DNA of 64,000 bases from Ignavibacteriales bacterium (GTDB taxonomy: Bacteria; Bacteroidota; Ignavibacteria; Ignavibacteriales; Melioribacteraceae). This document shows, in pieces, positions 52,913 through 64,000 of this stretch. The notes beneath the pieces were generated by a model. The model saw only the letters and a program-made list of their open reading frames with translations, was not told the DNA's origin and made no database searches. The stretch spans positions 465,626 through 529,625 of the forward strand of contig JACKAB010000008.1 of NCBI GenBank assembly GCA_020635285.1, in the 5' to 3' direction. Both the position numbers and the translations under genes were made by a program. Every line of letters starts with the position of its first letter. Positions within the stretch are counted from its first letter, which is position 1.

Positions 52913-55900
52913 ATGTTAAATAGTATCAATTTTAGAAATATAATAATACTGATTCTCACATTTATTGCATTTAGTAATTTGAGCATTTCTGCCCAATATG
53001 ATAGCCAATTTGAAAAACTCACAATAAAAGATGGGTTATCAAGCAATGATGTTTGGGATGTTGTTCAAGATAAATATGGATTATTATGGATAGCCACAAA
53101 GGATGGAATAAATATTTATGACGGCTACAATTTCAAAATATACTAAAAAAATTCTACAGAGGATTCAACATCGCTTCCAAGTAATGACTGTTTTGCAGTA
53201 TTTGAAGATAAAAAATAATGAAATGTGGATTGCCACAAAGGTAGGATTGGCAAAATATAATCGAGTAAACGAAACGTTTGTGAATTATCAGTTCTCAACA
53301 AATAATACTGAATTTGCAAATAGTATTGCAAAGATATATGAAGATTCTCAAAATAACTTGTGGGTATCTACAAACCAAGGCATATTACAATTTAATAGAA
53401 CTAGTAATGAATTTAAAAAGTTTGATGTAATGAAGATCGATAATACAGTTGCTCAAATGGTTAGTAATACTATTAGTATTTATGAGACAAAAAAAAGGAG
53501 AGCTATTTGTTGGTTCGGTTGAGTATGGTCTGCTTAAATATGATTATTCTTCACAAATATTTGTTCAATTAAACCTGGTAAAGGGAATAAATTATCTAAT
53601 GGGGAACCACACTTATGATATAAAAGAAGATAAAGATGGTAATCTATGGTTAGCAACATTTAAGGGATTGATGAAAGTGGACATGCGTAATATGATATGT
53701 AAAGACATTACACCATTTGCTAAAGTATTGATTAATCAAGGTGGAACTAGAAATTCATTTTATGGAATTTATAAGGATAGATTTGATAACATATGGGCGG
53801 GAACAAATTCTTATGGAATCTATGTTTTTAATTCTTCCACCGAGGACTTTAAGCTTATTTATGATAATAAAACTAATAACCCAACGGGTCCATTTTATGA
53901 AGATAAATTCGGTATTATTTGGGCTACAACTGTTCAGGGCTTTGGAAATATGATCTTGACAAGAAACCTTTTGATTTAGTACTACCGGTAATTTTTAGTG
54001 AAGACGAAAGTAACCCAATTATTTTTTCCTTTAAAGAATCGAAAAGATTTAATAGAAAATTATGGCTGGGGTCTTCCCTAGGCTTGAATTTGTATAACAT
54101 GGATTCTAAAAAAATAGAGGTCAATTCACCTCTGCTCAATAAAATTAATTATCCAAATAAATATTCAATTTCTACAATACTAGAGGAAAATGATAATTTA
54201 TGGATTGGAACGTTAACTTCAGGTTTACTTAAATTTAATCTTTCAACTAATAGGCTCGAAAACTTTTTGATGCGTTATTATGATTATTCTACAATTAATA
54301 ATAATACGATAAATTCAATACTTGATACTAAGAATAATGAATTATGGATTGCAACAAATTTTGGAATTAACATTATAAACAAGATGTTAAACAAAATTAG
54401 CAGTATCCCTTCTTTGATGAGCCGCCAATATGATCCAAAACTTAAACAGAGTCTTCAATATTTAAGACAAAAAATCAAAACCGATTACCTCTATTACATC
54501 GGTAGGAGATTATGCTGATATAACAAAAGAATTCGTACTCACTAAGGATGAAAATGTTATTATCTCTGCTTTGGGTGAAGGACTGCTAGCTAATAATATG
54601 GTCGACTATGGCTGGCTCGAATCTGAAAAAGGGGATATCATCTGGACATCTTCGGATATTGATTCAACATATTTCGCTGGAGGGAATGGAAAGAACCGTA
54701 CTAAGATTGGGATGTTAAAGTTAAAAAAGGGAAGATATAAGTTAAGATATAGATCTGATGACAGTCACTCTGCTCAGTCTTTTAATTTCCCTCCACCTGA
54801 AGACACTCTTAGCTGGGGTATTACTATGTATTCATTGCCTAAGGATCAATATAATAGTTTAGAAAAAATATTTATTAAAGATAACTCAACGACATTTTTG
54901 AACGGTCAAAATGTATTTAAATTAATATTGGCTTCAGATAACTCAATTTGGGCAGCAACAAATTTGGGTATTAGTAAAATCAATCGTGAAACTCATGAAG
55001 TAGTCAATTATCGTAAAAATAAATCCGCAAATAAATCTTTAAGTAGTGAACTCGTAAATGATATCGTTGAAGATATGAATGGAAATATTTGGATTGCGAC
55101 TGAAGATGGATTAAATATGCTCGAACCCAAAAAGTGGAAGAATTACTATTCTTAGGGATCAGAGTGGATTGCCGACAAACAATATAAGATCTGCTCAGAT
55201 TGATAATTCGGGAGATTTATGGATTAGCAGTTCTAATGGAGTTTCTAAGATTGAAATAAGTGCTGGTTATGATAACCCTGTTATAATTAATTATGATGTG
55301 AAAGATGGACTCCAGGGTATGAATTTCTCCATGGTGTATCTTATAAAGATATTGATGGAAAATTATATTTTTCAGGTACAGAAGGGTTTAACACGTTTTT
55401 GCCAGGTAAAAGTAATAGTTCACTACCATACATATCATTAAATAATGTGCTCATTTCTAATAAATCAATAAAAGATGTTGATGATAATATTTTGAAGGAG
55501 TTTCAATTAATGAACTCAATGAATTATCCTTACCTCATGATCAAAATGATTTGTCTTTCGATTTCGTTTCAATCCATTTTTCACGACCGGACAAAAACAG
55601 GCTTCAATATAAAATGGATGGAGTTGATGATGAGTGGATATTAAGTGACAGAAGATTTGCTACTTACACCAACATGAATCCGGGTGATTATGTTTTTAAT
55701 ATAAAAGGATCGAACGGCGATGGAATATGGAATGAAAATATCAGAAAAATTAATATTCATATTTCACCTCCTTGGTATAATAACTGGACTGCATATTCAA
55801 TTTATGCAGCTCTATTTTTTGGGACTCCTATATGGTGTGCGAAAATTTGAAATGGGGCGCCAGCAGAAGAATACTTTCATAAAAGAGTCAAGATTAAAAA

Positions 55901-56687
55901 TAGAAACCGCAGAGGCAAATGCAAAAGCAGCAGATTCTGAAAAAAGGGCACTTCAGGTTGAATATGAACATAAGAAAAAAGAACTTGATGAGGCAAGGGA
56001 ATTGCAATTATCAATGCTGCCGAAAGAACTTCCTCAACTTCCAAATTTGGATATTGCAGTCTATATGAAAACAGCAACCGAAGTTGGTGGAGATTATTAT
56101 GATTTTCATATAGGCTTAGATGGTACCTTAACTGTTGTTGTAGGAGATGCAACCGGACATGGCATGAAAGCGGGAACAATGGTTACAACAACAAAAAGTT
56201 TATTCAACGTTCTTGCGCCCAATCCAAATATTATTGATACTTTTCATGAGATGACAAGATGCTTAAAATTAATGCAGATGGATAAACTATCGATGTGTAT
56301 GACGATGCTAAAAATTTCGGGTAACAAAGTTCAAATGTCAGCCGCTGGAATGCCTCCGGTATTTATTTATAAAAGTGAAAATCAAACAATTGAAGAACAT
56401 GTAATGAGAGGCATGCCCTTGGTACCTTTAGCAATTTCCCATATTTATTATTAGAAAGTGAATTAAGCACCGGCGATACAATCTTATTAATGACAGATGG
56501 ATTTCCGGAACTATTTAATGACAAAAAAGAAATGTATGGTTATAGAAGAGCAAGAAATTTATTTGAAGAACTTGCAACAGAAACACCAGAGGAAATAATA
56601 ACTAAGCTTAAAAGTGCCGGCTCTGATTGGGTTAATGATAATGACCCGGACGATGATGTGACGTTTGTGGTAATTAAAGTAAAATAA
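52913..56687 (+). CDS. Sensor phosphatase 2: beta-propeller, Y_Y_Y, one membrane helix, SpoIIE (frameshifted)
   Basis: About 1258 residues, the same order of domains as sensor phosphatase 1: signal peptide (IIILILTFIAFSNLSISA), Reg_prop repeats (GLLWIATKDGINIYDGYNF, NLWLATFKGLMKVD), a domain inserted near residues 530-645 (54505-54850; ADITKEFVLTKDENVIISAL, YGWLESEKGDIIWTSSD, YKLRYRSDDSHSAQS), more propeller blades, Y_Y_Y (YTNMNPGDYVFNIKGSNGDG), one helix (YSIYAALFFGLLYGV), coiled coil, and PP2C (EVGGDYYDF, GDATGHGMKAG, LLMTDGFPELF). The frame is fairly good but breaks near 53140, 53210, 53490, 53940, 54480, 55155, 55335, 55410, 55515, 55830 and 56420. Its phosphatase segment is nearly the same DNA as that of sensor phosphatase 3. 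Confidence 0.88.
56005..56521 (+). repeat. Copy A of a 0.5-kb near-identical direct repeat (SpoIIE catalytic segment)
   Basis: 517 bases that match 59352-59866 with, by my reading, seven substitutions and two one-base gaps, while sequence on either side diverges sharply. Five of the seven substitutions fall in one 45-base patch. Both copies share a one-G loss in CCCTTGGTACC, which breaks the frame at the conserved GMPLGTF. Gene conversion between paralogues is likely. Confidence 0.85.
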
Positions 56688-56701
56688 AAATAAGGTTTTT
56701 T

Positions 56702-59700
56702 ATGAAGAAACAATTTAATAGAGATATGATAAATATAAATCATATTGCTGTTCTACTAATGTTATTAAGTTCATTAATGTTTGCTCAGAATAAACCCATT
56801 CGATTTGATAAATTCACAACGAGTGATGGGTTATCTCAAAACAGAATATTAGATATAGTTCAAGATAACCATGGATTTATATGGATTGGGACTGAAGATG
56901 GTTTGAATAGATATGATGGATATGAGTTTAAGGTTTATAAAAAAGAGCCAAGTGATACCAATTCTTTGGCTGATAATGTTATTAATACATTGCATATTTC
57001 ATCAAATGGCAATCTTTGGGCTGGTACTTCATTTGGGGGGGTGAGTAAATTTGATTATGACACGGAAACATTTACCAACTATATGAGTGATAATTTTGAT
57101 CCAAAAGCAATAATCAGTAATACTATTAAAGATATTAGTGAGGATAAAAATGGAAATATTTGGGTGGCTACTTTCAGGGACGGATTTGATTATTTAGATA
57201 TAAGCTCGAATACATTTTATCATATGGAAAACATACTTCCCAAAGGGTTTTTACTTACAAATCAATCTTTAAATTTTATTCATCAAGATAAACAAGAATA
57301 TTTATGGGTAGGCGGCGAAGGTAAACTTAATGTTTTTAAAATTAGTTATTCTGATTCCAAAATTCCACGTTTACAACCTATTAAAGTTAAGAATCAGATA
57401 TTTGATATTGCTCCTTCTTGTATTGAGGAGGACCAAAATGGTGATATTTGGATCGGTACTGTTAGCTCTGGATTATTTAAGTATAATAGATTAGAAAATG
57501 TATTAGAACCATTTATTATAAAAGGGTCAGAAAATGATTTTGAAAATATTATTGTTACGGCACTTGAAACGGATTTAAAAAATAATTTATGGATAAGTGG
57601 TTTATATTATAAAAATGGACTTGATGATATTGATTTAGAAAAACCAAGAGTGTTAAAAGTAAATCTTACTAATTATGAAATTCAAAGGTTTCAATATGAT
57701 TTAAATAACGAATCAAGTATAACCAACTCATTCATTCAAAAAATTTATAGTGATCGATCAGGGGTTCTATGGTTTGGATCAGATATATCTGGGATTAGTA
57801 AATATGATAATTCTGTTATAAAATTTAATCTATTCAAACCTAAAAAGTAACTAGTACTGGAGAAATAATTGATGCAGTAAGAGGTTTTTGAGGATAAGAA
57901 TGAAATATTATGGCTTGCAAGTGCTTTCAACGGACTCGTATCATATGACAAAAGTAGTAATATGTATAAGTACTATTCAAATGATCCAAATGAAAAATCT
58001 AGTATAAGTAATAATTTCACATCAGCACTTTATAACGACGGTAAATATTTATGGGTAGGTACATTTAATGGACTAAATAGATTTGACAAAAAATAAAATA
58101 TTTCAAAGATTTTATGTTGACCCAATTGATAAAACATCTCGCTTAAATTCTGTTAATTATAATATAATTGAACTTGAAGATCAACCAGGTTATTTATGGT
58201 ATGGGTCAAATGGTGCAGTTTAGTTAAGTTTAATAAGAATGATTTCACCTTTACTACATATACATACGATCCTGAAAATGAAAAGAGTCTTAACAGCAGA
58301 GCCAACTATGTAAGATATTTAGTGCGTTCAAAATCTAATCCAAAGGAACTATGGACAGGTACAACTAGCGGTATAAATATTTTTAATTTAGAAGATGAAT
58401 CATTTAGATATTATGTTCACAATCCATTAGATACAAATAGTCTCAGTCATCAGAATGTAATGCACATTTATGAGGATGAAAATAATTATTTCTGGATCTC
58501 GACTTATGGTGGAGGTTTAAACAGATTTGATCCTAAAACTGAAACATTCATAAGATTTACGGAAAAGAACAGTGACATTCCAAATAATGGTGTTTACGGA
58601 ATTTTACCGGATGCAACTGGTAATTTTTGGTTATCCACAAATAACGGAATTAGTAAGTTTAATCCAAATACTTTAGAATTCAGGAATTACACTGTGGATG
58701 ATGGACTCCAGAGTGAAGAATTTAATGGAGGATCTCTTTATAAAGTCAAGTGGGGAGATGTATTTTGGAGGAATTAAGGGGTTCAATTCATTTTATCCTT
58801 CGGAGATTGTAGACAACAATGTAAAGCCAGAACTAGTAATCACAGATTTAAAAATTTTCAATGAATCATTAAAAGTTGGTGCAGATTCTCCTCTCAAAAA
58901 GCAAATCTCAGTACGGATGAAATAGTTTTATCGTATTGGCAAAATGATATTTCCTTCAATTATGTAGGTTTACATTATACTAATCCTTCTAAAAACCATT
59001 ATGCCTTTAAGTTAGAGAACTATGAAGATGAATGGAGATATGTAAATGAATCAAGAACTGCGACTTATACAAATCTTGACCAGGTGAATATATATTCAAA
59101 GTCAAGGGATCTAATAATGATGGCTTATGGAATGAAGAAGGCAAATCTCTAAAACTAATTATTAGTCCACCTTGGTGGAAAACTGGTTGGGCATACCTCT
59201 CATATATTTTATGTCTTGGGCTGGGCATATTTGCTGTCGATAGATTTCAAAGAGCAAGGTTGTTAAGTATTGAAAAAGAAAAGCACAATTTGCATTATTG
59301 GAAGCTGAAAATAGGCGTAAGACCGAAGAACTTGAAGAGGCACGTCAGCTTCAATTATCAATGCTGCCGAAAGAACTTCCTCAACTTCCAAATTTGGATA
59401 TTGCAGTCTATATGAAAACAGCAACCGAAGTTGGTGGAGATTATTATGATTTTCATATAGGCTTAGATGGTACCTTAACTGTTGTTGTAGGAGATGCAAC
59501 CGGGCATGGCATGAAAGCAGGAACAATGGTAACTACAACAAAAAGTCTATTCAACGTTCTTGCGCCCAATCCAAATATTATTGATACTTTTCATGAGATG
59601 ACAAGATGCTTAAAATTAATGCAGATGGATAAACTATCGATGTGTATGACGATGCTAAAATTTCGGGTAACAAAGTTCAAATGTCAGCCGCTGGAATGCC

Positions 59701-60027
59701 TCCGGTATTTATTTATAAAAGTGAAAATCAAACAATTGAAGAACATGTAATGAGAGGCATGCCCTTGGTACCTTTAGCAATTTCCCATATTCATTATTAG
59801 AAAGTGAATTAAGCACCAGCGATACAATCTTATTAATGACAGATGGATTTCGGAACTATTTAATGATAATAAAGAGATGTATGGTTACAAAGGGCGAAAA
59901 TTATTTTGAAGAGATTGCAGGGAATCTCCAGAACATATAATATCAAAACTAAAAATGCCGGTTCTGATTGGGTCAAAGATGCAGATCCGATGATGACGTT
60001 ACTTTTGTTGTAATAAAAGTTAAATAA
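56702..60027 (+). CDS. Sensor phosphatase 3: beta-propeller, Y_Y_Y, one membrane helix, SpoIIE (frameshifted)
   Basis: About 1108 residues. Signal peptide (IAVLLMLLSSLMFAQ); about twelve Reg_prop blades (GFIWIGTEDGLNRYDGYEF, YLWVGTFNGLNRFD, NFWLSTNNGISKFN); Y_Y_Y (YTNLDPGEYIFKVKGSNNDG); a helix (YLSYILCLGLGIFAV); coiled coil (LLEAENRRKTEELEEARQLQ); PP2C (EVGGDYYDF, GDATGHGMKAG). Unlike sensors 1 and 2 it lacks the domain inserted in the propeller. The first 382 codons are clean; breaks follow near 57850, 57885, 58095, 58215, 58745, 58910, 59080, 59285, 59660, 59770, 59850, 59900 and 59925-59990. The stop TAA is directly followed by the ATG of the next gene. Confidence 0.87.
59352..59866 (+). 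repeat. Copy B of a 0.5-kb near-identical direct repeat (SpoIIE catalytic segment)
   Basis: 515-base partner of 56005-56521. It lies 3347 bases downstream in the same orientation. One base is missing from the A-run at about 59660 and one from the CC of TTTCCGG relative to copy A; the shared GG loss at CCCTTGGTACC is present here as well. One substitution changes Gly to Ser in STGDT (ACCAGC). Confidence 0.85.
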
Positions 60028-63000
60028 ATGAAAAATAATATGAATTCTAGAAAGAAAAAATTACTTAACGAGACATACCATAAATTTATTCAAACCAGTT
60101 TGCATGATTTCCTTGGAAGGTATAGAAGAATTTATTGATCAGAAAATTATGGGATTTGGTACTACACTTGATGAGAAAATACTTTCCATATCTGAATATC
60201 GTAAGCTAGTTACCAGGCAAAGAGAACAGGGCAAAGATATAAAAATGCAGTTTGATATAATACCTGTAGTACACAAAATAGCTGCCGATGGAAACTCAGC
60301 AGTATTTGTTGATGAAATTATTTTAGAAATGATCATTGACAATAATACTCAGAAAATATTTATTCGTCTTTCTTCAGTTTTAGAATTTAGAGATCAAAAA
60401 TGGATAGTAGTTCATTGGCATGGCTCAAAACCAGATTATGAAGAAGGTGAATCGGATAGTTGGCATGTAGATGAATGGAAGAAAAAAAACGCAGAATTAG
60501 AAAAAGCAGTTGAAGAAAAACTGCTGACCTTCTGATTAAAAATCATGAACTTGAAATTGAAGCTTCACTTGAAAGAGTAAGAGCAATTGCACTATCAATG
60601 AAAACAGCAGCAGACATGGTGAAAGTTTGCGAGACTATTTCAAATCAACTTGAAATTCTTGGGGTAAACGATATTCGTAATGTGCAGACTGCTATTATAG
60701 ATGAACAAAAAGAACTTATCTTAATTACCAATATTTTGCTGCATATAAGGAAGGTGTTATAGAAGAGACAGAATACAATAATCACCAACAGTTCTAGCAA
60801 TGGTTCATGAAATGAAAAAAGTCGGTAAATTCTATCTTTAGCGGAAGTATGGAAGGTAAAGAATTGAATAATTTTTGTGAATGGAGAAAGCAGGAAAAGC
60901 AGTTCTCCGATCCGATACTCGACGAAGTTGATTCAGCTAATTATTATTTCTACTCTATTGGCTTAGGAGGACTAGGTTTAACAACTTATAAACCATTACC
61001 CAAAGCTGACCTTGAAATATTCAAACGATTTCATAAAGTCTTTGCATTAGCTTATAGAAGGTTTATTGATATTGAGAAAGCAGAAGCACAAGCAAAGAAG
61101 CAGAAATTGAACTTGCTTGAAAGAGTTCGCGCAAGAGCTATGGCAATGCACAATACGTAATGAATTAAGAAGTCCAAACTACTTTTTGAACAACTTAACA
61201 TTTGGGTATTGAATCATTTAGCAGTGGTTTTAACATTTGGGATGATGCATAAAATCTTATCTCTGGATGAGCAATGATACCGGTGATATCCAACCCCATT
61301 TGAATTTATTCACGGTATGAATAACATAGCCGTCTTTATTCAGCTTGAAAAAGACGAATCGTTTATTGAAGATGATATAAAGACAAAGCTCTGTAAACAT
61401 TATAGATTCTGCGCTCGTGCTAATAAATCTTAATTTGGCACCTGGAATCAAAATACCGAAGACAAGTCCACAACATCGCCTTTTTCTTATGGATATTTAT
61501 TAATCATTACTCTGGAACCATGTTCCCAATTCATACAATTTTCAACGTTTTCAAAGTATTCAATAAACTGACACGTTTCTAGATCTTAAAAAGCGACAAA
61601 GAAGAAGCGCAAATTGAAGATCATTAGAACGTGGAGAACTGTATGGGTATGTTGAAATCCGATGAGTTGTTAAAAGTTTGTGAGTCTGTCTTTAGAGAAT
61701 TAAGACAACTTGGTTTGAACGATACGACCTACGTAATAACAAATAGTTATTAACAACGATGAAAAAGAAATCTATAACGGATATCAGTATTCAGATTATA
61801 TCGGCGGCGAGATAGCTGAAGTTCCATATGATATGCATCCAATCATTAGAATGTTAAACGAAAATTAAAGCAATCAACAGATACTTTTGCTGATATTGAA
61901 ATTTCAGGCGACAATGGATGATTGGATAGCCTTTTAATAAGTTTTCCAAAAGCCCGATAAGAAACTGAACGCAGCATCAGAGATTCACTATTATTTTACT
62001 CAGTTGAATTGGTGCTCTTGGTATCTTTTTAAGACCTTGTCGGAAGACAAACTTCTAATACTCAAGACTGAAAATGTTTTTTAATCTGTCATATCAGCGT
62101 TATGTTGATATTTTGAAATCTGAAGCACAAGCTAGAGAAGCTCAGATTGAGAGCTCTTGAAAGAGTCCGAAGCAGAAGTATGGCAATGCACTCAAGTGAC
62201 GAATTGGTCGAAGCTTCGGATGTCATGTTTGATCAGATGAAGAAATTAGGTATCGAAACCCTCCGTATTGGTATTTGCACGATAGATGCAGATACAGGGT
62301 CAGCGGAGATATGGTCTAGGTCCGAAATTAAGGAAAATAAAAAATACCATACTTGAGTTGTACCACAAGGGGTTCATCCTATCTTTGATAGTATGGTTAA
62401 AAGCGTGGCGGGAAAAGAACCTTACTTTGCCAGCGAAAGAGTTGGGAAGAAGTTAAAGACTATTATATAAGATTATCTAAATATCTTTCATATCCAATTC
62501 CAAAGAAATTTAATAAAAAGGAGAGCATTACAACATTCTTTTTAAAGCCGGATCTTTAAATGTAATATCACTCGAACCGTTAAAAGAAGAAGAATGTGAT
62601 ATCATGATTCGTTTTGCAAATGTCTTTGAACAGACCTATACAAGATTTCAAGATTTACAAAAAGCTGAAGCGCAGGCTAGAGAAGCACAGATTGAAGCGG
62701 CGTTAGAAAGAGTGCGTAGTAGAAGTTTGGCTATGCAAAAAAGTGAAGACCTTTCAAATGTGGCTTCGGTGACTTTCGAACAGATGAAAATATTAGGTGG
62801 CGACTTGTTCTCTTTTGGTATTGTGTTATGTGACAAACATGAAGATATGGTAGAACAATGGCATAGTCTTGGGAATGAAGGTATGATGCCGCCTTTCCTT
62901 GTCCCTATTGATTTGGATTATATTCACCGGTACAGGTATGATCAATGGAAAAAAGGAGAAGAATTGTTTTCCATTGAAATTCCTGCAGATTATATCACTC

Positions 63001-64000
63001 GACATTTTGAGCTGATGTTTGAACTCCCTTCGGTTGACACCGCAATGAATGAAGTAGCCGCTAAAGGCATAGAAGTTAAGATACCAGATTGGGAGATTGA
63101 TTATGGTGCATCATTCAGACACGGATATTTACTCGTTTCGTCACTCAAGCCATTTGAAGAGAATCAGATCTTTTCACGATTTGCAAAAGTATTCGAACAG
63201 GCATATATCCGTTTTCTCGATCTGAAAAAAGCAGAAGCACAAGCAAAAGAAGCGCAAATTGAAGCAGCACTTGAAAGAGTAAGAAGTAAAGCAATGGCAA
63301 TGCATAGTCCCGAAGATTTGGGACATACAATTGACACCTTTTTTTATGAATTAAATAGTCTTGGAGTTAATCCACACAGATGTGGTGTTGGAATAGTGAA
63401 TAAAGAAACAAGAATTGTAGATGTCCATGCAACGACTGCAACAAAGGATAACGAAATAAAAAGGATTGTTGGAGAATTACATTTGTCGGGTCATCCGATT
63501 TTAGAAAAAATATTTGAAACCTGGCTATTACAGGAAGAATATCATCCAGTTCTTCGAGGGAATGAAATAGCAGATTATTACAGAGTGATGAATCCGCAGG
63601 TTAAATTCCCAGATTTTGCTGAAGATGAGATTCAATATGGATATTACTTACATTTTAAGGAAGGCGGAGTATTTGCTTGGACAGATAAAGAATTTACTGA
63701 GAATGAATTAGAAATATTTAGAAGATATACTTCGGTACTCAGCCTTACCTATAGACGGTATATTGACCTCAAGGAAGCAGAAGCCCAGGCACGGGAAGCC
63801 AATATAGAAGTAGCGTTGGAAAAGGTGAGAAGTAGAACAATGGGTATGCAAAAAAGTGAGGAACTTAAAGAGGTTATTAGAATAATTTATGATCAATTTG
63901 TTCAATTAGGAATAAATATTGAGCATACCGGTTTTATTGTTGACTACAAAACTAGAGATGATATGCACATTTGGTTAGCAGATAAAAACGGACCTCTATC
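60028..64000 (+). CDS. Multi-GAF-like signalling protein with SnoaL-type N-terminus (3' partial, frameshifted)
   Basis: The ATG directly follows the stop of sensor phosphatase 3. The first 150 residues look like a SnoaL/NTF2 domain (EGIEEFIDQKIMGFGTTLDE, VLEFRDQKWIVVHWHGS). Then a module of about 170-190 residues recurs at least six times; each begins with a helix such as AEAQAREAQIEAALERVRSR followed by SLAMQKSEDLSNVASVTFEQ and L-G, and ends FEQAYIRFLDL. Module starts lie near 60550, 61085, 61600, 62110, 62650, 63230 and 63775. Each module resembles a GAF sensor domain joined by a signalling helix. The part 62640-64000 is one open frame that runs off the edge, so the output domain is not visible. 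Frame breaks are many between 60100 and 62640. Homologous proteins I recall end in kinase or cyclase outputs, but that cannot be seen here. Confidence 0.7.

Noticed and set aside
55877..56179. Minus-strand ORF repeated at 59263-59526 with nearly the same peptide
   Set aside because: The repetition is caused by the 0.5-kb conversion tract in the plus-strand phosphatase genes, not by a conserved antisense gene.
9500..64000. Programmed ribosomal frameshifting or an altered genetic code to explain broken genes
   Set aside because: Breaks go in both directions, occur many times per gene, lack a common slippery heptamer and fall in ordinary homopolymers; sequencing indels explain them better.

Overview
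The window is low-GC bacterial DNA whose gene content and style (purH next to mreBCD-mrdA-rodA, a DUF2851 protein, many TTG starts, two-component-type propeller proteins, SpoIIE phosphatases and FIST proteins) suggest an Ignavibacteria or Bacteroidota/Chlorobiota-group organism. This assignment rests on protein style, not on a marker-gene search. No rRNA, tRNA, CRISPR array or phage module was seen.

Layout. (1) 0-19.4 kb is core chromosome: a C-terminal GNAT protein entering from the left, pyrG, a secreted TPR protein, purN, purH, the cell-shape cluster mreB-mreC-mreD-mrdA-rodA, pyrF, a DUF2851 protein, a bifunctional-nuclease/UVR protein (minus strand), clpS, a YchF-type GTPase and pepD. (2) 19.4-30.1 kb is an accessory or decaying stretch: an EVE protein with a probable nuclease domain, three wrecked copies of a GIY-YIG-like gene around a higB-like toxin relic, a broken acyl-CoA ligase, small minus-strand membrane genes, a VWA/MoxR-type ATPase pair and a VOC protein. 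(3) 30.4-64 kb is almost wholly signal transduction. It holds six SpoIIE-type PP2C phosphatases, two Ser/Thr kinases with TolB-like and TPR tails, two STAS proteins, an RsbW-like kinase, an ECF sigma factor with its anti-sigma protein and a PrsW-like protease, three tandem FIST sensors, and a multi-GAF-like protein leaving the right edge.

How region 3 may work (inference). Three phosphatases are fused to periplasmic beta-propeller/Y_Y_Y sensors through one membrane helix. One soluble phosphatase sits directly behind the FIST genes. Two others are GAF- or sensor-type, and one of these is in an operon with an RsbW-like kinase and a STAS antagonist. This is the parts list of a partner-switching network in which many inputs converge on a few STAS/RsbW switches.

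Quality warning. From about 9.8 kb on, most genes carry one-base frameshifts, usually in short homopolymers, while the predicted protein stays homologous across the break. Pairs of compensating shifts also occur. I read most of these as uncorrected long-read indels rather than pseudogenes, so frameshifted genes are given as single CDS features over their whole extent. The 20.5-22.3 kb relics are much more degraded and are called pseudogenes.
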